Below are positions 1 to 6,561 of a stretch of DNA of 20,307 bases, piece by piece. How positions within the stretch are numbered: position 1 is the first letter of the stretch; each line of letters opens with the position of its first letter. The position numbers and the translations under genes are program-made. The notes below the pieces were generated by a model, which was not told the DNA's origin, did not search any database, and saw only the letters and a program-made list of their open reading frames with translations. This stretch comes from UBA1731 sp964440985 (GTDB lineage: Bacteria > Verrucomicrobiota > Kiritimatiellia > RFP12 > UBA1067): the NCBI GenBank assembly GCA_964440985.1, contig CAYTWE010000042.1:1-20307 (forward strand), read 5' to 3'.

Positions 1-207
1 CTGCGCCAGCAGATATCACAACTTTTCGCGATCTCGGCGCGGGAACGGGACTTTCTCGAAGATTTCACTTTCATGCATATGTTGGCGAATGGCATATGCG
101 GATTGAAAATGCCGACAGGGAATATGGGTGTCTGCATAAAAGTCTCGTTGCACCTGTCTGCCGCTCATGTATAGGTTGCGCCAATCTGTGACGATAGAAA
201 TTGCGTA

Positions 208-238
208 TTACATCCCTTGCTTCCAGATGGAATATAAT
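208..238 (+). promoter_or_regulatory. Putative promoter of the thiSFGH operon
   Basis: A perfect -10 hexamer TATAAT lies at 233-238. The best upstream partner is TTACAT at 208-213, but its spacing of 19 bp is long, so the -35 assignment is weak. Transcription would begin near 245, giving an untranslated leader of about 89 nt before the thiS start at 334. An in-frame ATG at 250 sits only about 5 nt after that predicted start site, so a short-leader start with a 28-residue extension cannot be excluded. Confidence 0.45.
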
Positions 239-318
239 TTGTCCCCAAAATGTTTGCACCACAGAAGACATCTGGAGGCATCGCGGCGAAGATCCGCCAA
301 AGGTTCCTTGCGCAGGTG

Positions 319-325
319 AAAGGAG
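319..325 (+). promoter_or_regulatory. Ribosome binding site deciding the thiS start
   Basis: AAAGGAG ends 8 nt before the ATG at 334. It favours that ATG over the in-frame ATG at 250, which has no Shine-Dalgarno sequence. The protein from 334 also has normal ThiS length. Confidence 0.75.
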
Positions 326-333
326 AAGCGAGA

Positions 334-528
334 ATGAAAATAAAGTACCAAGGGAAGGACGAGAATACTGATGCCGCCACCGTTGCGGCGTTCCTCGAGA
401 CGAAAGGCGGAGTCGAAAACGCAGTTGTGGAATATCGCGGCGAAGTTTTGGACGCAGCGGCGTTTGCCGGTACGCCGCTTGAGGAAGGCGCGGAACTGAA
501 TCTGTACCGCATCGTCGCAGGAGGCTGA
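334..528 (+). CDS. thiS: Sulfur carrier protein ThiS
   Basis: This 64-residue ubiquitin-fold protein would carry the sulfur atom for thiazole formation as a C-terminal thiocarboxylate. It begins MKIKYQGKD and ends in the Gly-Gly (VAGG) that ThiF adenylates and that donates sulfur to ThiG. Length and the terminal GG are typical of ThiS/MoaD-like carriers, and the immediate neighbours thiF, thiG and thiH make ThiS the clear choice. The start at 334 is chosen for its strong Shine-Dalgarno and family length; an upstream in-frame ATG at 250 would add 28 residues that do not look like the family. The stop lies 3 nt before the thiF start, indicating translational coupling. The terminal GG and the context make this a firm call, although small carriers share little sequence identity. 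Confidence 0.9.
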   Translation: MKIKYQGKDENTDAATVAAFLETKGGVENAVVEYRGEVLDAAAFAGTPLEEGAELNLYRIVAGG

Positions 529-531
529 AGG

Positions 532-1131
532 ATGGGTGCGAACATATATTTGAGTGACCGCGAGAGGCTTATTCTCGAAAATGCCGTCGTCGGCATCGCG
601 GGAGCAGGCGGTCTTGGCTCAAACTGCGCCATGCATCTCGTCCGTGCGGGGGTGAAGCGGTTTGTCATCGCCGATTTCGATGTTGTGAACGTGTCGAATC
701 TCAACCGCCAGTTTTTCTTCCGAGACCAGCTTGGACGCAAGAAGGTGGACGCTCTCGCCGAGAACCTGCGGCGCATAGAACCAAATCTCGATCTCCAGCT
801 CCGCGATGTGCGACTTGCGCCGGAGAACATCGATTGGACATTCTCCGGCTGCTCGGTAATTGTGGAGGCGTTCGATTCGGCAGACGCAAAGTCAATGCTT
901 CTCAAGGCCGTGCTGCCGCTCGGCAAGCCTGTCGTGGCGGCGAGTGGGCTTGCCGGATGGGGGCGTTCGCTTGCCATCAGCCAGCGCCGGATCGGGAAGA
1001 ACCTGATTCTGATCGGTGATATGTCAAGCGATATCCGAAGCGGACTCGCTCCGGTCAGTCCGCGTGTAGGCATCGCCGCCGCGATGGAGGCTAACGCCGC
1101 TGTTGCGCTTCTGCTGGGCGAAGAAATCTGA
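532..1131 (+). CDS. thiF: ThiS adenylyltransferase ThiF (short form)
   Basis: This 199-residue E1-like enzyme would use ATP to adenylate the C-terminal glycine of ThiS, preparing it for sulfur transfer. The nucleotide-binding loop GAGGLGS lies at residues 24-30, followed by the ADFDVVNVSNLNRQ segment (47-60) and the GRKK segment (68-71) that contact ATP, and FDSADAK near 114-120. It is shorter than the roughly 250-residue E. coli type and has no CxxC zinc pair, matching the compact ThiF forms (family 2) found in many anaerobes. The ATG is preceded by GGAGG inside the end of thiS. The next gene, thiG, starts about 45 nt downstream. HesA/MoeB relatives share the fold, but the operon context settles the role as ThiF. 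Confidence 0.9.
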   Translation: MGANIYLSDRERLILENAVVGIAGAGGLGSNCAMHLVRAGVKRFVIADFDVVNVSNLNRQFFFRDQLGRKKVDALAENLRRIEPNLDLQLRDVRLAPENIDWTFSGCSVIVEAFDSADAKSMLLKAVLPLGKPVVAASGLAGWGRSLAISQRRIGKNLILIGDMSSDIRSGLAPVSPRVGIAAAMEANAAVALLLGEEI

Positions 1132-1176
1132 AAATATCCGGAATGGGACATCAACACACAACGGAAAGGAATGGAC

Positions 1177-1941
1177 ATGAAACCTCTCATCATCGGAGGA
1201 AGACATTTCGCGAACCGATTCTTTCTCGGAACGGGGAAGTTCGCGAGCCGCGAACAGACAGAAGCCGCTCTTGCGGCGAGCGAAACTGAGCTTGTCACTG
1301 TTGCGCTCACGCGCGTACACGAAACGGAAGCAGAGAATGACTCCATCCTCGGTGCAATTGACCGCAGCAAGGTGGAGGTGATGCTCAACACGTCCGGTGC
1401 ACGCAACGCTATGGAGGCGCTGCGCATGGCAAGGATCGGCAAAGCGGCTGGCTTCAGCTGGGTAAAGATCGAGATACATCCTGACGCCCGCTATCTTCTG
1501 CCCGATCCGGTCGAGACGCTGAAGGCGGTAGAACTATGCGCCGGGCTTGGATTGACGGTGCTGCCTTACATCAACGCAGATCCCGTGTTGGCGCGACGTT
1601 GCGAGGATGCCGGTGCGGCGGCGGTGATGCCGTTGGGGTCGCCCATCGGTTCAAATCTTGGCATACGCACACGCGACATGATTGAGATCATTGTCGAACA
1701 GAGCCACGTTCCTGTCGTTGTCGATGCGGGGATCGGCCTTCCGTCGCAGGCGGCCGAGGCGATAGAGCTTGGTGCGGACGCCGTTCTGTCCAACACGGCG
1801 GTCGCGGCGGCTGGCGATCCCGTGAAGATGGCGGCAGCATTCCGGCTCGCAGTCCGCGCGGCAGAACTGGCGGTGGAGGCGCATCCCCCCGCCCCACGTT
1901 CAACGGCCTCGGCCACCAGTCCGATGGACATCTTCAAGTGA
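1177..1941 (+). CDS. thiG: Thiazole synthase ThiG
   Basis: ThiG condenses 1-deoxy-D-xylulose 5-phosphate, dehydroglycine and the ThiS thiocarboxylate into the thiazole phosphate carboxylate, in the cytoplasm. The 254-residue protein shows the family N-terminus (IIGGRHFANRFFLGTGKF) and the Schiff-base lysine in SWVKIEIHPD (about residue 97). Phosphate-binding glycine-rich loops follow, such as MPLGSPIGSN and DAGIGLPSQA. I place the start at 1177 because GGAAAGGA (1163-1170) is 6 nt upstream of it. The in-frame ATG at 1171 abuts that ribosome binding site and would add only two residues. The short gap to thiF on one side and 9 nt to thiH on the other indicate one transcript. Confidence 0.95.
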   Translation: MKPLIIGGRHFANRFFLGTGKFASREQTEAALAASETELVTVALTRVHETEAENDSILGAIDRSKVEVMLNTSGARNAMEALRMARIGKAAGFSWVKIEIHPDARYLLPDPVETLKAVELCAGLGLTVLPYINADPVLARRCEDAGAAAVMPLGSPIGSNLGIRTRDMIEIIVEQSHVPVVVDAGIGLPSQAAEAIELGADAVLSNTAVAAAGDPVKMAAAFRLAVRAAELAVEAHPPAPRSTASATSPMDIFK

Positions 1942-1950
1942 ACTTACGCC

Positions 1951-3069
1951 ATGTTTCCTCTACTCAAATATTCCGAATCCGATGTCGAGCGCTACATATC
2001 CAGCGTCACGCCGGAGACGGTGGCGCATTCGCTTGCGAAGGGAGTGCGTCACGATTGGTTCGACCTGCTGAATCTCATCAGTCCGGCAGCGTATGCATTC
2101 ATGGACGAAATGCGTACCAGTGCGCAGACCGCTCGCCGTCGCTACTATGGCAGGACAGTGAGTGTGTACGCACCGCTTTACATCGGCAACACATGCATAA
2201 ATTCATGCCGGTACTGCGATTTCCGCATCCAGCACAAGGGCGCTCTGCGCCGCAACCTGACACTGGACGAAATCCGGGCCGAAGCGAAGGCGGTCAGGGA
2301 GACCGGCGTCGATTCGCTCCTGGTCGTGGCCGGCGAGGACCCTCGCGTCAACACTGTGGCGCATCTGGCGGAAGTCGGCCGTCTCCTCAAGCCAATGTTC
2401 TCAAACCTTTCGATAGAAGTCGCGCCACAGGCCGAGGACGGCTACCGGGCGTTGTTCTCCGCCGGGTATGAAGGCCTCACGTGCTTCCAGGAGACGTACG
2501 ACCGCGATCTCTATCGCGAGATGCATCCCGCTGGGCCGAAGTCGGACTACGACTGGCGGATAGGCACCCAGTTCCGTGCCGGACGGGCCGGTTTTCGCGT
2601 CCTGGGCTGCGCGTTCCTGCTGGGCTTGGGGCCGTGGCGCCGGGAGGCGGCAAGCCTTGCCGCCCACGCATTCCATCTGATGCGTGAGTGCTGCGAGTCG
2701 AAGGTGCAGTTCGCATTTCCACGCATTTGCCGTGTTGATGGCGGCTTCGAGCCTCCATGCGAAGTTGACGGGCGTGACCTCGAATTGATGATGCTCGCTT
2801 TTCGAATCGTATTTCCGCAGTGCTGCATAACCGTCTCGACCCGTGAGCCACCCGCATTTCGCGACCGCATTGTGCTCACCGCCGCCGACAACATGAGTGC
2901 AGGTTCGCGAACGACACCAGGCGGCTATGCCGTGCATGCCGGGGAAAATCGGAAACAAGATGTAGCCCAGTTCGCGCTTTCCGACGGACGTTCCGCCGAC
3001 GAGGTCTATGCAGCCATCAGAGCCAACGGACAGGAAGTCGTGTTCAAGAATTGGGACAACAGGATATAG
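1951..3069 (+). CDS. thiH: 2-iminoacetate synthase ThiH (radical SAM)
   Basis: ThiH cleaves tyrosine with a 5'-deoxyadenosyl radical to give dehydroglycine (2-iminoacetate) and p-cresol; dehydroglycine is then used by ThiG. The 372-residue protein carries the iron-sulfur cluster motif CxxxCxxC at residues 82, 86 and 89 in GNTCINSCRYCDFR, and its length is normal for ThiH. The family's oxygen sensitivity, and use of ThiH instead of the oxygen-dependent glycine oxidase ThiO, suggest an anaerobic lifestyle. The ATG lies 9 nt after the thiG stop with only a weak Shine-Dalgarno, as expected for a coupled downstream gene. It ends the operon. A 9-bp inverted repeat (3031-3039 with 3070-3078) spans the stop, but no terminator is evident. 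Confidence 0.95.
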   Translation: MFPLLKYSESDVERYISSVTPETVAHSLAKGVRHDWFDLLNLISPAAYAFMDEMRTSAQTARRRYYGRTVSVYAPLYIGNTCINSCRYCDFRIQHKGALRRNLTLDEIRAEAKAVRETGVDSLLVVAGEDPRVNTVAHLAEVGRLLKPMFSNLSIEVAPQAEDGYRALFSAGYEGLTCFQETYDRDLYREMHPAGPKSDYDWRIGTQFRAGRAGFRVLGCAFLLGLGPWRREAASLAAHAFHLMRECCESKVQFAFPRICRVDGGFEPPCEVDGRDLELMMLAFRIVFPQCCITVSTREPPAFRDRIVLTAADNMSAGSRTTPGGYAVHAGENRKQDVAQFALSDGRSADEVYAAIRANGQEVVFKNWDNRI

Positions 3070-3162
3070 GACTTCCTGCGATGAAAAAGACATGTCTGTT
3101 ATCGCAACAAATCTCACTTCGGTCAGCATTCTCGATTGCCGTTTGCCCATGACATGCGCGCA

Positions 3163-3191
3163 TTGCATTGTCTTTCGTATTATAGTACAAT
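3163..3191 (+). promoter_or_regulatory. Promoter of the small membrane peptide gene, leaderless type
   Basis: TTGCAT (3163-3168) and TACAAT (3186-3191) are separated by an ideal 17 bp. The -10 box ends only 7 nt before the ATG at 3199, so transcription would begin at or next to the start codon. There is no Shine-Dalgarno in that gap, consistent with a leaderless mRNA. Confidence 0.55.
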
Positions 3192-3198
3192 CCGCGGC

Positions 3199-3366
3199 AT
3201 GGGAGACAGACCGAACGATACGCGCAGTCCCATGACAGGCCCGGAACTGCTCTTGGGCTTTGTCGTTCTAATCATTTTCATGGTGATCGCGTCCTGCGTG
3301 TTTGACTCTTATGGAGTTAAATCACCGCCGTATAAGGTCGGACCGCTCCCGTGGACGGTGGAGTAG
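3199..3366 (+). CDS. Hypothetical small single-span membrane protein
   Basis: This 55-residue protein has a short polar N-terminus, one strongly hydrophobic segment at about residues 17-33 (LLLGFVVLIIFMVIASC) and a proline-rich C-terminal tail (KSPPYKVGPLPW). I do not recognise a family. It stands alone between thiH and a repeat-bearing gap. Support for it being a gene comes from a well-spaced promoter (TTGCAT, 17 bp, TACAAT) placed so that transcription would begin at the ATG, and from the clear transmembrane segment. No Shine-Dalgarno is present. An internal ATG at 3232 would shorten it to 44 residues. It could be a small regulatory membrane peptide or an accessory subunit of a membrane complex, but neither can be shown from sequence. 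Confidence 0.5.
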   Translation: MGDRPNDTRSPMTGPELLLGFVVLIIFMVIASCVFDSYGVKSPPYKVGPLPWTVE

Positions 3367-3415
3367 CCGCGCCCCTCGAGCCCTTCTCTTCGCGAAGCCG
3401 CTTCGCAATCTCATT

Positions 3416-3490
3416 CAGCGTTGCCAGACGGTCGGCTTGGACGTAGGTCCTGTGCCATCAGCGTTGCCAGACGGCCGGCTTGGATGTAGG
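3416..3490 (+). repeat. Direct repeat, two 32-bp copies with 43-bp period
   Basis: Copies at 3416-3447 and 3459-3490 match at 30 of 32 positions; both start CAGCGTTGCCAGACGG and end GTAGG. The 11-bp segments following each copy are also partly similar, so the unit is about 43 bp repeated twice. It lies in non-coding DNA. Two copies are too few for a CRISPR, and no further copy was noticed elsewhere in the window. Confidence 0.85.
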
Positions 3491-3573
3491 CCATGCGCCG
3501 ATGTGTTCGCCTGTCGCCATTCATACCATGTACATGCCTCCGGTTTTTCATGGTGTCCGGCATTTGGCAAACT

Positions 3574-3605
3574 GCACCGCCGCATTTATATAAATGCGGC
3601 GGTGC
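3574..3605. repeat. Perfect 32-bp palindrome
   Basis: The half-site GCACCGCCGCATTTAT (3574-3589) is followed directly by its exact reverse complement (3590-3605), with no spacer. It ends 16 bp before the TG of the extended -10 box at 3622, so it covers or adjoins the place where a -35 box would sit. It could be an operator for a dimeric regulator. As RNA it could form a strong hairpin, but no T run follows, so a standard terminator is unlikely. Confidence 0.85.
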
Positions 3606-3621
3606 GAGGATGAAGGAAATT

Positions 3622-3630
3622 TGCTACAAT
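3622..3630 (+). promoter_or_regulatory. Extended -10 promoter of the small Tat-like gene and mtaB operon
   Basis: TGCTACAAT is an extended -10 element (TGN plus TACAAT). No good -35 box is seen 17 bp upstream, as is common for extended -10 promoters; the end of the 32-bp palindrome lies there instead. Predicted transcription start is near 3637, about 30 nt before the ATG at 3668. Confidence 0.5.
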
Positions 3631-3667
3631 GTGCCGAGTTTTTGGGTTCTGCTGAAAGGAGCATAAG

Positions 3668-3946
3668 ATGGTCGCGTCGAGACGCGCGTTCATAGGATAC
3701 GGGAGCGCACTTGCAGGCGGTCTTGTCACCGGATGGTGGAGCGTCGGGCTTGTCGAGTACATGGGTTCCGCATCCGATACGCCGTGGAAAACGCTCACAC
3801 CTGATGAGACGAACACACTCGACCGCAGCGCGGCCGCTGCCCGAAGAAATAACCTCAAAGCCTTTGAACGAAAAATGCGAAGCGACGAACGCAAGACTGA
3901 ACCGGGAATATCTACCGCACAATTTGGAGGGATTGAATGCGAGTAG
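3668..3946 (+). CDS. Hypothetical small protein with Tat-like N-terminus
   Basis: This 92-residue protein starts MVASRRAFIG, in which SRRAFIG (residues 4-10) resembles the twin-arginine export motif S/T-R-R-x-F-L-K. A glycine-rich hydrophobic stretch follows to about residue 32 (YGSALAGGLVTGWWSVGLVEYM). The remaining 60 residues are polar and rich in Arg, Glu and Thr, with no recognised domain. It may be exported or stay anchored by its N-terminus; no clear cleavage site is seen. A strong AAAGGAG (3655-3661) 6 nt upstream and an extended -10 promoter support the start. Its 3' end overlaps the mtaB start by 10 nt, so the two are probably co-translated, and the mtaB ribosome binding site lies inside this gene. 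Function is unknown. Confidence 0.65.
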   Translation: MVASRRAFIGYGSALAGGLVTGWWSVGLVEYMGSASDTPWKTLTPDETNTLDRSAAAARRNNLKAFERKMRSDERKTEPGISTAQFGGIECE

Positions 3947-5223
3947 CGTTCGTCACTTTCGGATGCCGACTCAACAAAGCGGAGGCACTTGATCTTGAAG
4001 CGAGATACGCCGCCGCCGGGTGGGAGGTTGTGTCCCTGAAGCAACACTCCAACGTGTGTCGCGACGATGCCCCCGACCTGATAGTGGTGCGGGGATGTTC
4101 AGTCACTGCAAAGGCTCAACACGATTGCGAAAAGGCGATTGCGCAGCTTAGGATGCGCTTTCCGACAGCAGAAATCAGCATCACAGGATGCCTTTCCGCC
4201 GCGATGGAGAACAAAGGGAAGGACAGCAACCCGGCCGGAAACGCCCCGGACATCATTGAACCTGAAGCGCAAACAGGCGTTGCAGAACACTACAGCCTTT
4301 CACGCGCATACCTGAAGGTGCAGGATGGATGCTCCGGAAAATGCGCGTTCTGCATTGTCCCCTCGTTTCGCGGACAGCCGCGTTCAATGCCCTTCACGGC
4401 CGCGGTCGAACGCGCCCGCGCATTCCTTGCGGCTGGCTTCCGCGAAATCGTGCTCACCGGATGCAACCTGTGCCTGTACCGTTCTGAAGGGCATGGGATA
4501 GCCGAACTTGCCGCCGCACTTGCGTCCATTGAATCTCCTGGACACAGGATCCGGTTCGGGTCCATAGAGCCTGGCATCTGCGACAGCCGCATCATAGATG
4601 CGCTTGAAAGCCACCCGAACATATGCCGATTCCTCCATCTGTCTCTGCAGTCCGGCTCCGACCGTGTACTTCGTCTGATGCGCCGTCCGTACACGATTTC
4701 ACAGGTTGCAGAGTTCTGCACTGATGCCGTGAGGAGACTCGGCCCCAGACTTTCGTTCGGCGCGGACGTGATTGCCGGATTTCCCGGAGAGGCGGCGGAA
4801 GACCACGAGGCGACCAAGCGGTTTCTGTCGGAGGAATACGCCGCTCCGCACGCTTCGGACGGCAAAGCATCTGCATCACGGCATTCACCGTTCATCCATA
4901 TCCACGTGTTTCCATATTCCGAACGTCCCGGCACGGAAGCGGCGGGGATGCCGTTCCCAGTGCCGACGGAAATCCGCCGAGCGCGCGCAAAGGAGATAGA
5001 GCGCATCGGAGCGGCTAACCGCACAGCGTTCGCTGCTTCGATGGTTGGCAAAGACGTCACCGTGTGCGTCGAGCGTGACGGCAACGGACGCACTGACGAA
5101 TATCTGCGCTGCATATTGTCCGGCACGGCGCCGCGCCGGTCGTTGGTGCGGGCAACCGTAAAGACACATTCAGGCAAGGACGGCTCAATATCGGCCTCCA
5201 TTTGCCCGGCAGAGACGACATAA
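3937..5223 (+). CDS. mtaB: tRNA (N6-threonylcarbamoyladenosine-37-C2) methylthiotransferase MtaB
   Basis: MtaB adds a methylthio group to t6A37 of tRNAs that decode ANN codons, giving ms2t6A. The 428-residue protein has the expected three parts. An N-terminal cluster domain carries Cys10 (TFGCRLN), Cys54 (RGCSVT) and Cys85 (TGCLS). A radical SAM domain has CxxxCxxC at residues 132, 136 and 139 (DGCSGKCAFCIVP), and a C-terminal TRAM-like RNA-binding region covers roughly the last 60 residues. The opening TFGCRLN is characteristic of MtaB; MiaB and RimO relatives normally read T-x-GC-x-x-N differently. The linker between the first two domains looks somewhat short. GGAGG (3926-3930) precedes the ATG, which overlaps the upstream small gene. 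The MATE gene follows after 9 nt. Confidence 0.88.
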   Translation: MRVAFVTFGCRLNKAEALDLEARYAAAGWEVVSLKQHSNVCRDDAPDLIVVRGCSVTAKAQHDCEKAIAQLRMRFPTAEISITGCLSAAMENKGKDSNPAGNAPDIIEPEAQTGVAEHYSLSRAYLKVQDGCSGKCAFCIVPSFRGQPRSMPFTAAVERARAFLAAGFREIVLTGCNLCLYRSEGHGIAELAAALASIESPGHRIRFGSIEPGICDSRIIDALESHPNICRFLHLSLQSGSDRVLRLMRRPYTISQVAEFCTDAVRRLGPRLSFGADVIAGFPGEAAEDHEATKRFLSEEYAAPHASDGKASASRHSPFIHIHVFPYSERPGTEAAGMPFPVPTEIRRARAKEIERIGAANRTAFAASMVGKDVTVCVERDGNGRTDEYLRCILSGTAPRRSLVRATVKTHSGKDGSISASICPAETT

Positions 5224-5232
5224 GAACCAGAC

Positions 5233-6561
5233 ATGAACATACAGCTTTCCGACCACTTTGGCTACAGAAGACTTCTTCGTTTTACCCTGCCTTCAATCGT
5301 GATGATGATATTCACCAACATCTACAGTGCGGTGGATGGATTCTTCGTGTCGAATTTCGTCGGAATCACACCGTTCGCCGCGATAAACCTGATATGGCCC
5401 TTCACGCAGATTCTCGGAAGCATCGGATTCATGTTCGGCTCCGGCGGAAGCGCTTTGGTGTCGGCGACGCTGGGGATGGGCGAACGCGAGCGGGCAAACA
5501 GGACGTTCTCCATGCTCACATACGGAACAATGCTCACCGGGTCTGCCCTCGCCGTGATTGGGCTTGCATTCATCGAACCCATCGCCGTGCTGATGGGAGC
5601 GGATGACGAGCTGCTGCCGCATTGCGTAATCTACGGGAAGATACTTCTCGTCGCACTTCCCGTGTTCATGCTGCAGAACCTGTTCCAGAGCTTCATGGTC
5701 ACGGCGGAGAAGCCAACGCTTGGACTGTGGATAACTGTCGGGGCCGGCATGACGAACATCGTCCTTGACGCCCTCTTCATCATTGCGTTCGACTGGGGAC
5801 TTGTAGGCGCGGCAGTCGCCACCATCATCTCCCAGTGCGTCGGAGGTCTCGTGCCGCTTGCGTACTTCATTGGACGGAAAGCACGCACCCTGCGGCTCGG
5901 CAAGGCCGAATTCGACCTCAAGGCACTTTCGAACGCCAGCGTAAACGGCTCATCGGAACTTGTGACAAACGTATCGATCTCCGTGGTGGCAATCCTCTAC
6001 AATTGGCAGCTGATGAAATACGCGGGGGAGGGCGGCGTCGCCGCATACGGCGCCGTCATGTACGTCGGATACGTGTTCGTGTCTGTATTCCTCGGATACT
6101 CCATCGGCGTCACTCCCGTCATCGGATTCCATTTCGGGGCGCAGAACCACGCCGAACTCAAAAGCCTGTTCAGAAAAAGCAACTTGCTGATCTTCGCCGC
6201 CAGCCTAACGCTCGCCGCGACTGCGTTTGCATTGGCCACCCCGCTGTCATCGCTGTTCATGGGCAATGACGCCGCCTTGACTGAAATGTCCATCACAGCG
6301 TTCCGGTACTACGCCATCGCTCTGCTGTTTTGCGGATTCAACATATTCGGCTCCGCATTCTTCACCGCCCTGAACAACGGTGTCGTATCCGCCGCAATAT
6401 CGTTCATGCGAACCCTTGTGTTTCAGGTCGCGGCGGTGATGACACTTCCGCTCATATTCGGGTTGGACGGCATCTGGTATTCCATGTTCACGGCTGAGAT
6501 GCTGTCCGTGCTGGTGACGGCGGCGTTCCACGCCGCCAACAGACGCCGCTACCGCTACTGA
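5233..6561 (+). CDS. MATE family efflux transporter
   Basis: This 442-residue inner-membrane protein is predicted to export drugs or metabolites in exchange for Na+ or H+. It has about twelve hydrophobic segments in two similar halves, each opening with a MATE-like stretch (LLRFTLPSIVMMIFTNIYSAVDGFFVSNFVG near residue 14; ASVNGSSELVTNVSISVVAILYNWQLM near residue 234). Length is normal. It resembles MepA-like members, but the substrate cannot be read from sequence. It follows mtaB by 9 nt with only a weak Shine-Dalgarno, so it likely belongs to that operon. Its stop codon overlaps the stop of the opposing SGNH hydrolase gene by 7 bp, leaving no room for a separate terminator. Confidence 0.9.
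   Translation: MNIQLSDHFGYRRLLRFTLPSIVMMIFTNIYSAVDGFFVSNFVGITPFAAINLIWPFTQILGSIGFMFGSGGSALVSATLGMGERERANRTFSMLTYGTMLTGSALAVIGLAFIEPIAVLMGADDELLPHCVIYGKILLVALPVFMLQNLFQSFMVTAEKPTLGLWITVGAGMTNIVLDALFIIAFDWGLVGAAVATIISQCVGGLVPLAYFIGRKARTLRLGKAEFDLKALSNASVNGSSELVTNVSISVVAILYNWQLMKYAGEGGVAAYGAVMYVGYVFVSVFLGYSIGVTPVIGFHFGAQNHAELKSLFRKSNLLIFAASLTLAATAFALATPLSSLFMGNDAALTEMSITAFRYYAIALLFCGFNIFGSAFFTALNNGVVSAAISFMRTLVFQVAAVMTLPLIFGLDGIWYSMFTAEMLSVLVTAAFHAANRRRYRY

Larger units (their letters stand above)
1..333. other. Upstream region of the thiamine operon, no assured gene
   Basis: No convincing complete gene is visible here. All three plus-strand frames run open from the window edge (frame 1 to a TAG at 172-174), so the tail of a gene entering from the left is possible but cannot be told from chance. 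I looked for a TPP riboswitch (THI box) because thiamine genes follow, and did not find its conserved core segments. The only regulatory signals I can point to are a TATAAT box at 233-238 and the Shine-Dalgarno of thiS at 319-325. Confidence 0.5.
3367..3667. other. Intergenic stretch with repeat and palindrome
   Basis: No gene is supported in these 301 bases. They hold a short hairpin (GCGAAG at 3392-3397 with CTTCGC at 3401-3406, not followed by a T run), a two-copy direct repeat (3416-3490), a perfect 32-bp palindrome (3574-3605), an extended -10 promoter (3622-3630) and the ribosome binding site of the next gene (3655-3661). Confidence 0.7.

Noticed and set aside
1..174. Partial reading frame entering from the left edge (57 residues in frame 1, starting LRQQISQLFAIS)
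   Set aside because: The other two forward frames are also open over most of this span and the second half does not look like protein; too weak to call a gene.
165..1442. Long minus-strand reading frame opposite thiS-thiF-thiG
   Set aside because: Antisense shadow of well-supported thiamine genes; its Ser/Arg/Ala-rich translation has no family resemblance.
3031..3078. Inverted repeat CAGGAAGTC / GACTTCCTG around the thiH stop
   Set aside because: Nine-bp arms separated by 30 nt without a T run; not a convincing terminator.
3081..3152. 23-codon reading frame starting ATGAAAAAG after thiH
   Set aside because: Very short, only a weak AGGA upstream, no family or promoter support; likely chance.
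3416..3490. CRISPR-like repeat
   Set aside because: Only two copies with an 11-bp partly similar linker; spacers of a CRISPR would be longer and unique, and no cas gene is present.
3574..3605. Rho-independent terminator formed by the 32-bp palindrome
   Set aside because: No T run follows on either strand, and the stem would start more than 200 bp after the nearest upstream gene; operator or repeat is a better description.
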